Assembly: GCF_963675165.1 (NCBI RefSeq)
Contig: NC_087389.1
Span: 4,400,830 to 4,464,829 of the forward strand
Reading direction: 5' to 3'
DNA from: Halichondria panicea
Lineage: Eukaryota; Porifera; Demospongiae; Suberitida; Halichondriidae
DNA length: 64,000 nt
The notes under the pieces were generated by a model, which was not told the DNA's origin, did not search any database, and worked only from the letters and a program-made list of their open reading frames with translations. Position numbers and translations under genes: made by a program. This document shows positions 21,195 to 33,700 of this stretch, in pieces; the stretch's first letter is position 1; every line of letters begins with the position of its first letter.

Positions 21195-21726
21195 CTCTTA
21201 AAAAGTGAGGTTGGTATGTTGTTGACTGCTCATTTCACTCTTGACCTGTTCGTACAGAGAAGTACTAGGACTAGATTTGGTGGATTGCGTACATTTAACC
21301 ATGTTTCTAGAAGTGTACATTGTATTAATATGTATTATAATACAAGACCCACCCTCTATTGGATTAACGTGGTTGACTGAAAACATGCGCATATTTTGTG
21401 ACCACAGTTGTCCCTATGGTGATTCCAATGAGTCAAAGTTAGTATTCTCATGATTTTTCATTCTGTGTAGGTTTGTTTCGAGGATGTTGACTGATTTTCA
21501 ATCTCAAGATAATTTAAAAATTCGACTTTGTAAAATTTAACATGCAACTTTTTAAGCATACTACCTCTGCATACATGTTCATAGCTGACCTTCAGTTTCA
21601 ATAAGAGTTTATTTTTCATTTCACATTATAACAATCTAATTATCAACTTATTCTAGTAATTATAAAGTGATGAGGATGCCAGCTATAAATATACGTATGT
21701 AAATAATTATAATTGATAATGGTATA
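21195..21726. other. shared 3' region of MANBAL and NPHP4
   Basis: This AT-rich gap between two convergent stop codons presumably carries both 3' UTRs. No other feature is visible. Confidence 0.4.
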
Positions 21727-24700
21727 CTAGGAGTAGATAGTTTTGACGAGGAAGCACTCTTCTGTGAGGTCTTTGTTGTCGTTGATGAAGATGTACACAT
21801 CAACAGTGGCCCGGGAATGATGCGGGGAGAAGTTCAGATTGAGCACCACCGTTTCTTGAGCATGCAACTGTTGGGAACAGTGTGTACATGTTAGTGTGTG
21901 TTGAGCTCTATAGACAGTTACATTCAGCCATCATAATATATACACGTAGATCGAGGCCTTCATGTTTGAGATTGTATATACCAGGTACAAGAGTTCATAC
22001 CCAGAGGAGGTACGACACGCGTGCCTCGCAATAACGTTGAGCGTGGGCGTAATTATGCCTCGATTATCCGCCTAATTATTCTGATGGTCCCTGGTCAGTG
22101 GTGTGGCTGGGCTAACACACACAGTGGAGGCTTTAGGGCCCACTATATAGAAGCTATAGAGTTGCATACATAGACAGGTTTTTATGTAACCTATTAGGTA
22201 ATGAAGAGCTAGAGGAGAGATTTAAATGAGTGATGTAGATGATAGTAGGGAAGCATGGGGGAAAGTGGGGCATGGGTGACTTGTAGGACAGTCTGAGCTT
22301 TATTGTTAAGCACTATCGCTAGGGACAACCACTTGTGTATGCTGATGAAATAGCTAGGACCTCTTACGTACCTTGATGAGAATGCTGTCAAATTGTACCA
22401 CGTCTGGTCTGTTGGTGGAGAGGTGGAAGCTCTTCTTCTTGGGGTAGGGGTTTGTGAAGGAAATGGTCTGTACAGGGAAAGAGGAGGAAAAAACAGTTAT
22501 TACATGGTAGAATCCTGTGATACAATTATAGCATGTACAGTAGAACCTCGATTATCCGGACACCTTGGTTCCAGAAGCAGGCCGGATAATCGAATAGATA
22601 AACCACGCCTTGATCCACCCACTTTATTGATAAACAGCAATGCCACATGATTGTCTGCGCATGCGCAGAAGATAAGCAGGTATGTCTCCATGGTAACAGC
22701 TGTAACGCGCATGCGCATTTGAGGGACACGCCCATTTTCTGAATTATTTAATCTGATAAAAAAAAAACTGCCAAGCCAGATGATCGAGGTTCCGGATAAT
22801 CGAGGTTCTACTGTACTGTAAACTACAAGAGACGACAGAGATATACATGTAAAACTAACCACTAACCACAGCCTACTAATTCAACTGACAATAATACAAA
22901 ACAAGACATCTGCACCACTAGTTATTAAACAGTCTGTAATATTTAACTTGCCCACCTTTCTCATCAGCTCTCCCCCTCCAGTTGGCAGTGATATCTGGAA
23001 GCCCCTACTAATCGAGGGGAGATGGGACTCGGACACTACCAACCATTGACCGATGGCCATCTTGTTGTCCACGTCCACAGCTGACACGAGGAGGGTGGAG
23101 GTACCGGGGAAGAGCGTGTGTAGGGTGACGGGGAACTCTGTTAGCGATTGAGAACTCAAGAGGAACGGGGTGGGGGTCAGTATCTGTGTGTGTGTGTGTG
23201 TGTGGGGGAGGGGGGTGGGGTAGCTACAGTGAGAGTTAGTATATCTGTGTGTGTAGGGGTGGGGTCAGTATCTGTGTGTGTAGGGGGGGGGGGTATTGGA
23301 CTGTCATTATTGTCAGGCTTGATCAATACCATCACAAGTACTCATAAGTACACGTTAAAGGTAAAGGCATAAATCCATCATACATTGTAGAAGGAGTGCA
23401 TGAATACTCATGAATATTCATGCACTCCTGCTTGTAGTTTGGACAAAAACAAAAGTTGGAATTTTTCTAAATGCTTTGTCAACATATACATGGAAAAAGC
23501 ATTGCGTTCTTTCTAACACGTACGTACAATACCAACTTATATGTACGTGAGTATCTCACTCACCCTGACAGCATGTTGGTTGCACGAGTAGCAGGCCACT
23601 CTCCTGTCAGTGTGGTCACCTCTCAGCATCAGCTTTACCTGAGAGGACTGCCCTACTTGCAGCGAGTGGTCCACCCTGTAACAGGTAAATCAGACAGCCG
23701 TGTTTATTTGAAATGCTCTAAAGGACAGTCCACTAAATGACAGCCTCTCGACACCTGCCTAACAGAAAATATGCTTCTTAAGGACAAATACGACGTTACC
23801 ACTGTCCATGTACTGTAGGGCTACCCTATAACCCTACACGTCCATGTACTGTAGGGCTACCCTATAACCCTACACGTCCATGTACTGTAGGGCTACCCTA
23901 TAACCCTACACGTCCATGTACTGTAGGGCTACCCTATAACCCTACACGTACATGTACTGTAGGGCTACCCTATAACCCTACACGTCCATGTACTGTAGGG
24001 CTACCCTATAACCCTACACGTCCATGTACTGTAGGGCTACCCTATAACCCTACACGTCCATGTACTGTAGGGCTACCCTATAACCCTACACGTACATGTA
24101 CTGTAGGGCTACCCTATAACCCTACACGTCCATGTACTGTAGGGCTACCCTATAACCCCACACGTCCATGTACTGTAGGGCTACCCTATAACCCTACACG
24201 TCCATGTACTGTAGGGCTACCCTATAACCCTACACGTACATGTACTGTAGGGCTACCCTATAACCCTACACGTACACTTTACAGTGTAAAAAATAATTTT
24301 TACACTAAAATTAATGACAGCAAACCACAAAAAGCACCTTTGTACTGAGTGTATACAGAGCTTCCACACTTGACTGGGAGAGATGAGGTATTTCTGATCA
24401 CTGCAGAGGAATTGGAAAATCGGATTGTGAAAATTATTTTAACATGCAAATGTAACACACACACAAGTCCATTGAAAGCTATCGAAGTTCTAGGCTCCTA
24501 CCAGGAGCCATAGGTACAATGTAGAAGAACAGATTACTTGAATAATGGCATGCTTGAGTATACATAATTATATGGCATGAGTATACATTATACATATGGC
24601 ATGACATAATGGTAAAATACGATATCGGATATGGAGTAGACACAGTAGAGGAATGTATGATTTGTTAGTTCTTACTAGTAGATTATGATGTAGAGAGTGC

Positions 24701-27700
24701 TCAAAGCCGGTGATGATTGGACGGGCACTTTGATGAACACACTACCAGAGTTGCTCTAAAATAGAAAAAATAGCCAAAGGCAATGATAATAATTTTCTGG
24801 AGCAAACGCGTTTGCATATGAAGGTACATGGGGACAATCGCAAAAGGATATAACATGACCTCATTGACAAAGCGCTCTACAATGTACAGCATAATAGATT
24901 TGTACTCTTAGAATGTTTCGTGAGTGAAACCATTCCAAATCACAGAAAATTTGACACTTTGCTATCCATAACTTTTGCGATCAGGATGCCATTACAAGTA
25001 TGTACACCGATATAGGTATTTGCAATTATAATTATTTTGCGATGTCATAATAATTATTATAAGCGCTAGCAAAATTAATGTTTGATGCTCGCAGCATTGT
25101 AGTAGTAATACACTCACTATAATTATCATCACTGAACTCACCGAGTGCTTGACTTCACAAACTGCCTCAGGCTCACTACAACACACAAACACATCTCCGC
25201 CAGACAGTGACAGAGACAGCTGTTTCTTCAAAAAGCTCTTCTCCGAGTGGTAGAAATGGAGCAGCTGATCCAGTCGAGGGGGGAGGGGCTCCACCTGCAC
25301 GTTGAGGATAGCCAGTACCTCCTGGTGGGCGGCTTGTAGGTACACCTAAAAGAGGGGGCACGTGTTGAGAATATAGAAACGTTCGATTCGATAGTAAAAC
25401 AAAATGCTGTTGCTGTTGCTCTTAGAGTGATCTATCACATGAGGTACGTATTTATATCCGAGGTCATTTTCAGACCCAAAATCGGTGCTACTACTAAATA
25501 CTCGGGTCTTTTGGCGAAAATGGGCCCTGATCAAAAATGCGATTATAATGGTGACTATCGATAAAGAGGGCTTCAGAAAGATTGTTTCAATTTTGAAATT
25601 GAATATTCTGAACAGTTATGAACACTCGTAGAACCAACCACCCACACACACACACCCACACAGAAGGAGTACAAGCTGACACTTCAGTATTATGGTGGAA
25701 TGTACAAACATTAGGCGCAAGTCGAGCATGCTACTAGGAAAATGACTGTAAATCGCAACTTGAGTTTTGAAGGATTGTAGATCACTCATACCTTAATGGA
25801 TTTCCTCCTTGAAGCATACTGCTCTCCGTTAGTCTCCCCTCCCACATCACCACTATCACAGGGGGTGGTCTGAGGGCAAGATCTAAAGGTCAGGTACTTG
25901 AATGGCAGGTGAACTGTCTCTCCGGGATGTACGAAGAACTCGTACTGACCTGCCACCAGGCCCTCGCTCAGTAGATTGTCGTCCATAACTGCATGGTAGT
26001 AGGGGGGAGGGTCCAATCAACACACTCATTATACTGATTATACTGAAACTAAAACTATCCTAATGAAAGCACCGCGGGTGCTGATGCCTCGGTGGAGGTG
26101 CCAAAGCTACATAACATAAAACTACTAATAGCTAGCTTTTATACACACATTGATTATAACTATCATGATGAACATCTTTAATTTTGCTGCATGCAATCAA
26201 CCGAATAGTGGGTAATGATCAACCATGATTGTTGTTAAAAACGATCGATGCCAAAAGTTCAAGTAATGGCTGCAAGTCAGCAGAGCCTTGCAGCTCTCTG
26301 CTCACTCTTGCAGCTACCAGTAGCTTAGCGTTCTAGTGCAGAGCTAACTACTAAGTAGAGTAGTAACACTCGGTGAACAAGTTTTGCTACGGACTCTTCT
26401 GAAAAGGCTGCAATGGCATAACTCGAGAACAAAGCATTATTTTGCAAATCCACAAATTAAAATCCAAGTAAACATGACTAGAAGCCTATAGAAACTCTTA
26501 CTTGCACTTGATTCATCCTTGAGCAGCTGTAGCGGTCTACACAGACACACAAACACACTACCGTATACCTCGCTTGCGCATGCGCACCGAGGCATAACAA
26601 AGTATGTATACATATATGCAGTCAGATAGCATCTCTCCACAGTGACTATTAGATTACTTACTGGTGTGGATTGAGAAGTGCTGTCTCAGGCAATTAACTT
26701 CTTGTCTGTCAACCACCAACCTGGATTAGTACACATACTATAGAGCGACTGAATGCACATTCAAATACTGAAGACATTCCTGCAAATATTTTGCACTGGC
26801 TCAATCACAACAACAATGTCTACGCCTATCGTACGGATAGCTCAACATTTTCAATGCACTTCACTTTAATTTGTGGAAGTACTCAATTTCGCTTTATGTG
26901 GAACGGAGTTGCTAACCCTCGAAAACAGCGAAACTTAAAAGCGCCTCCAAAATTTCGCCGGTATACTCACTTTAGCTCAGGGTCATTCCAGGCCACACTG
27001 ACAGTGACAGGGTTCGTTTGGGAATTGGTGAACGGGTGTTCGAAATAGACCACCCTCCCCATCCTGACTCTGAGACGGTAACTAGTGGTGACGGACTCTT
27101 GTAGGACGGCAGATATCCTCTCTCTCTTCAGCTCCTCTCTATACGGAGAGACAGTTATGACAAGATAATCAGAAGTGACACACATAATTATACATGACTG
27201 TATAAGACTCGTGGTTAGATTGCAGAGTATTATGTTTCTTTGTAGTGTGCAGTGAAGCTAAACAAGTGAGCAGGAATTGGCTGGGTACAACACCACCCTA
27301 TGAGCACCTTTACTAAGCTAGCATTGTAAGCAATGAACAATTGTCAGTTGCCTCACCGTTGTAGGTCAATAACGTCTGATTGGTTGCTTGGAAACGGCTT
27401 GTTAGACTCGACCTACATGGAAACAATCAGATCATATCACCCATAACAATTTTGTATGATGTGTACATACCATGAAGGACTTGTTTTCATTTTCCATTGC
27501 TTTCATTTCTCGCACTCTCTGCATTCTATCAAACTTCCTATGGATAGTAAAGCAATTATAGTTATGTACTCATTTTTTTGTAATTCTGACCTTTTTCTCG
27601 TCTGCTCATCTTCGTCGTGACACTGTTGCTCCTCCTTCAAGTGGGTGTGGTTACTGTATAGTCGACGAGCTATGGTACACATTCTCTTAGTTCCTTTGTT

Positions 27701-30700
27701 TAAATTCTCCATTTTAGCAATGCGATCTAGTTCCGGGGGCAGTCGAGCGATCCTAACGTAGAGTGTGCCGGTCTGTGAGGATGAGGGGGTGGTGTGTGAG
27801 GGTGTGAGGGTTGTGAGGGATGTGTCTGTGGTGTGGGCGGAGAGACGGAGGGGCAGAGAGAGGTGTGACTGGCAGTACGAGGGGGAAGGGTTGTCAGGAG
27901 AACTCAGGAGAGTCTATATGAGAGAAAAATACAATGCTACATGGTATGAATTCCAAAAAATTTTATGCATAAAATTGATCCGTTAAAATGCTAAAGCTAC
28001 AAATACACCTAACACCTAATTATCATACCCAATACTTAATAGCTGTTAATTATCATTCTTACTCTTAGAGGGAGGCGGGCTGTTCCCAACAGGAAGAGGG
28101 AGTCCCTGTCGTAGAGGTCGATAATGAGGCAGCCCGAAGAGAGGAGAGAGGAGAAGTCGGAATGGTCAGTCTTGGAGGGCAGTGTGGTGTGGTTGGCATG
28201 GTAGCAGTGCTGGGTGGGAGAGAGAGAGAGTGCAGGCGGATCTACAATGTACATGTAAGAGGCACATGCAATGTTCTTTAATAACAGGGGGGAAACCCCT
28301 TTACTGCAACATACATGAACGCTACTTTCATTTGATTAAGTATCTAACCTGGTCTGCATGTAGATGTCCCTGTAGGTATAAAATTTAAATCTGACTTATG
28401 CATCAACTCACTGTAATTCCTGCATGTGTGCCGTCACTGTCAAGAGGTGAGAGTAGGTGGGGCAACTGGGTGGAGCTTCCAGATGGGGGTGGGGCACAGG
28501 AGCAGTGGACTACGACGGTGGAGAACAGGGGACAGTGGAGGGTGAGGGAGACAGAGTGTTGGGGGGAGGGCTGGTCGTCAGAGCTGTGCGTGTGCATGTG
28601 CAGTGTTGGAGTTACGAGTAGCAATACATACATACATACATACTGCAAGACAGCAAAAGAACTACATCCCACTACAACCACACATGCACAATTATATTTG
28701 AGGTGCTCGGACAATATCCCACAAAGCAGTCTAAACTCCATCAGCCGACAATACAAATGAATTCGGAGCATTTATGGCATGCATTGTATATACATTTTCA
28801 GTACTGGCTGCTAATTGAAAGACCTATGACAATGCACACTACATACACACGTACAGTGTGTGTCCCAGTATCTGCACTGCAAGGACCAGAGGACTATCAG
28901 AGAGCACATCTACGCTGGGGTCTATGGTCGCCTTGGCGGCACTGTGAGGGGTAATCGTGGGCAGGGAATTCCCCTTCTTGTCTTTGAACTCCTCTATCCC
29001 AGCATTGTGAAAGTAGGCCAGAACAGAACGGGGCACATGACCTGCACTAGAATGAACAATAGAAACAAATAATGAACCAATGCATTTGATTCCACCAGCA
29101 CAAGGTATGATAAATGGCTACGACCTTTAATTGTACTAACCAGACTTCAAAATGCACCCATTAATTAATTTGGGTACTCAAAGTTAACTCAGAAAACAGG
29201 CCAGTTTCGAAAAAAACACCAACACTACTTTAAAAACGTAAGATACGGGTACAAAAACTGGTTAGGCATGCGTACACCATCGAACAGCTAGAGCTATCAA
29301 AGAGCTATCATACACAAAAACAATACGTACACACGGTCATCAGTTAATGAATACCTGATATGATGAGGGGGTGTGGTTACGTGTGGATACCTGATATGAT
29401 GAGGGGGTGTGGTTACGTGTGAATACCTGATATGATGAGGGGGTGTGGTTACGTGTGGTTCAGCTGTGCCCAATATCTCAACAGAGTGGAGTGGCTTTGA
29501 ACTAGTACGTGTCGGTGTTGTAACTATGGGAACAGGAGAGCTACGGACATGAGGGGGAGTGGAGGGAGGACGGCTGTAGAGAGTATGAGATTATACCATA
29601 ACACACATGTTACAATCATGTACACTGTGCAAAATAGTTTAAATGACGCAAACACTTTTGTAATTGCGGCTGTAATCAAACTTAAGTGCATGCTTTAAAT
29701 TCCACGAAGTTTTTGGGCCAAAATAATTTGTAAAATTACACAAGGTTGCGATCGATAAGGAAGTCGAAACCTTTCTACCAAATAATAGCCAGCAGACCCA
29801 AACAGCCCAACCAATATGGTAACAAGAACCATTCAGACCCTCAAAGGCCTATCGACAGTTGACACTCACCCTGAGTCTGCTAGGTCTCTCCCTCCATTGG
29901 GCATGTGCCTGGGTGATTTCATGTCCTGAGAAAATCATAAACAATAATACACAAATAATACATAGGTAGTCAATTGCATGGGTCAATTAACAAACATAAA
30001 ATTTACACAAACATACTGTAAAAGTAGCACAAGTCTTAATTGTTAGGTGATGCTTGATAAATGGATAAATGACTATAACAATAGCTCATACGTACCTCAA
30101 ACTGCACTCCACTGGTTGTGGTCAAGGTCTGACTACCCTCCATTCTGCTGGATGACCTCGAGGGGGTGAACTTGAACGTCAGCTTCCCAGCATCACTCAG
30201 ATTGCCCTACAATCACAATAGGTTGTAATCACCACTGACACCACACACATACGTACAGTACATGTAGAACACGAATATTGAGTAATGATGACCCAAACAC
30301 ATATTCTAGAGGTATCTGGAACTTCTGGTCCTTAACTGCATGACCCTAAGGCGCACGTTACTTAAGGACTTGTTAGTCATAATAATATGACATCACCGTT
30401 ACCTGATAACAAACGCTGTGAGCAGAAGAAGGAATGAGGGTGGGCTTGAAACCACACCCTCTCTTTAGTTCCAGAGAGACGGACGTGTTCTGTTCAGCCT
30501 CAGGGTTCCACACCGCCCACGCAAGTGTGAGGGTGGTGGAGTGGGTGGTCGAAGGCTGTGTGCGTGTGTGTAAGAAAAGAAGACTGTACTGAAATGCAAT
30601 GGAGCAGTTGGTCAGTATAATTACATTACGTATTGATAAACTTGACGTCATTTTCCCCCTACTTTGTCAGTTGTCTTAGAAGTGGCCCTTCTTGAGAGAG

Positions 30701-33700
30701 TGTCACGTGTAGGGGTCTGGAAAATGGCCGCTCTGCTCCAACTGACAACGTACTCCAATTGAAAGACCACCTCCGTATCAGCATGGACAATCAGGTCCGA
30801 TACCTCCAAAGAGCCCTGCATGTGATATATACAGTTACATATGTAATCATGCACACACGAATTAATATACAGATGCCTTTCAAATTGACAACTACCGTTG
30901 TGTTTAGAAAGAACCTATAGCTATATAGTTAACACTGAAAGTTACTGGTCTTCGCCATAACAACGACTACATCTGACAATTAAAAGTAAATTAAAAATGG
31001 AAGAGCTATACATTTTAAAAACAAACACACTATTTCTACCTACGCAGGTTAATTTAAGAGTTGTCCCATTAAATTGTGTTTTCTAGCCTCTATTCTCCGC
31101 TCTCTGTCAGTCAACAGACGATCGTATATCTCCTCCACTTGACTCTGCGAGTACGGAGCCTCCTCCCTCTTCCTGTACTGGTACTTCCTTGCTGCTATGA
31201 TGAATGCAATGAGCCCTGCTATTGATATGACAGCAGTGAGCAAATAATAGCTCGACTCACAGCTAATTTTACAGTCAAATGTCTCCCAAATTGTTTGGGA
31301 AAAGAAAGGAATGAGTGAGATTGCTTCTATCAGTTGGAAGAATCCACGCACAGCAAACAGCATTCCCACTAGTACTACTTTCATTGTGTGGGGGCTCTGG
31401 GCTGAAATGAACTCAAAGGCAGACGCCATTATTAAATCTAGTGCTAACGTTTTAGTAAGGTTAGGAAAGATGAGAACCCACCAGTGAAGGTTGAGCGGCT
31501 CGGATATAATTGAAGGGAATTGGGTTAACATGCATGTACTATTTCGCTCGCCCATGACAAGTACATTCCCTGCAACATCCACCGCAAGCATGTTGGTGAT
31601 AGTTATGGTGAAAAGTATCGAGCCTAAAACAATTCTGTTGAGAATTTTAGGAAGACAGTTCCTTCTTGAAAGCACCGGGAAAAGCAACATATAAAGTGGC
31701 AGTATTGCTGTTGAAAATAAGCCAGACAAAAGTCCACTCTCTAAGAGTAACCAATTTGCATTGCAGAAATTACGACTGACAACAGTGGAAGTTCCTAAGT
31801 TAACAGCAAAGTATGAAAACAAGAAAAACGAAGTAGGTACACATGTAACAAATATAGGCCCTAGAATTAAGAGCATTAAGAATATTCTTATAAATGTTTT
31901 AACATCTTCAACATCAGCTGTAGTGAATGGTCCACCGTATCTCTCCTTTGCAAAGTCCATTCTCGAAGGTTGGTAGTTGTCACAGTAAGCAAAGGCAGTG
32001 GGATGGCCTACTGGGCGTTTGTGTTTCTTTGCAAACCTGAGCACTCTGACAATCATCTTGTAAGGATTGTACTTCACTTTCTCTTTGTTAAACATTCGAT
32101 GGGCACAGCAGTTGAGGAGAATCAGGGCTAACAAAACTACAAATAAACTTGACGGTAGTGCATAAAGAAGTCCATCTGTTAACTTAGTTTCAATACTTGT
32201 GTGGAAAAAACACTCCTTTACGGCATACATCATATCGAACACTGTGTTTCCGAGCCTATTGGCCCAAACATACAAGTGAATAAATGCTGAGAGCTTGATA
32301 CTTGGTACATCTTGAAGTTGGTCTAGTCCAAATTGTACAATATTTGATGTGAATCCAGCTAGCCCTATTGCTAACGGTATAAACGTCATCAGAGCACCTA
32401 AAACAAACATTCCTTTCTTCCATACACTACTCAAAATGTTCACGTGAATTTGAATAGAACACAGAAACAGGATAAACGCCATGAGCATAGATAAGGCCAA
32501 ACAGATCAGACTTGCTGCAATGACCTTGTAACGTCCGTAATATACATCAGCCAGAAAACCTCCAAATGGATAGCAAATCATATTAATTGCAAAAGCAATG
32601 TAAAGTATAACTACAACATCTAATATAATATCCTCAGACACTATCGATGTAATAATATGGTCAGGAGATGCATTGATGACACTGTTGATGAATCCAACGA
32701 CTGCAGTCCAGATGAGAACTAGCACTAGAGATTTGCTTGTTGGGTACGGGCAGCATCTGCTTCTAGAGCTCCCAGTCGGACGAGGAGGGTCAAAGGTCGA
32801 ATAGGATCGCAACTGTCTTACATTAGCTCTCATGATCTCTTTTAGACTCTTAATAAGTAGACAAATAGTTTATGCAACAGATTGCTATATATCATTGTGA
32901 AACTGATTAAGGGTAATCCAAGATAAGTGAAACAAACTAACTATCATGAGATAAATCTTGTGTAAGGTGTTTGTCAATAATCAGCATGTTGACATAATTA
33001 GCACCAGATGCGTACACTTAACATGAGAGTTATTATTGAAAATTGAAAATGCGTACAAGTTGAAGGTAAAACAATGCATCGGTTTGAATGTGGGGTGGGG
33101 GTGCTGCTTGACTGCTTTTAGTATAATTATACAAACGGTATAATATTATACTGATATTTATATACGTAGCCAGAGTCACAATGAACGATAATTAAGGGGC
33201 TATAGTTTTGATAAATGGCTCGCAATACCTCAACCTGTATTAATTGAGCCACCTGAACTCAAGCTATGGGCACTAACACACAATAAAGACACTTAAACTT
33301 GATACAGCATGCAGACACCTGGACACACGTACCTTCAAGACAAGGCTGTCCCGCACGCCAAATGTAGAGCCTCGTAGAGAGCTAGACACTTTCCCGGTAG
33401 TTGGTGAGCCTCTCTCTAGGTAACCAATGGCAGCAGAGCTGTTATAACGCCACCCATTGTAGGGCATCACCTTTGAGTGGTAAAGGTTAGTGTATTATTT
33501 TTTGTCAATCATAGCAAAACTACTGTAATAGGAGAACTGTTGGAAAAATGTTCAGTACAGTTTACTTCTTGTTAAACTCAATTGTTAAATATTACTAGTA
33601 CCTTTAATCGCCTCTCCTCAATTGCAACTCTTGTGGCATCCGAGTCAATGCCCTGTACAGGGGAGAACATATGCCAACAGTATCAATGGACACAATAAGT

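Noticed and set aside
22500-22862. 120-residue open frame on the minus strand
   Set aside because: It reads through the inverted repeats of the pogo-like MITE and has no protein-like character.
23803-24286. Regular repeats as a CRISPR array
   Set aside because: There are no spacers: the units are directly tandem. The window is animal DNA with introns.
26502-26536. Possible 35-base NPHP4 exon
   Set aside because: It has splice-like borders, but including it breaks the frame. Joining 26662-26720 directly to 25792-25988 is in frame and fits the family alignment. The segment is part of repeat B.
28063-28241. Acceptor at 28241 for the NPHP4 exon
   Set aside because: It gives the wrong frame for the conserved DRDSLFLLG segment. 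The acceptor at 28275 keeps the phase and restores family-like residues.
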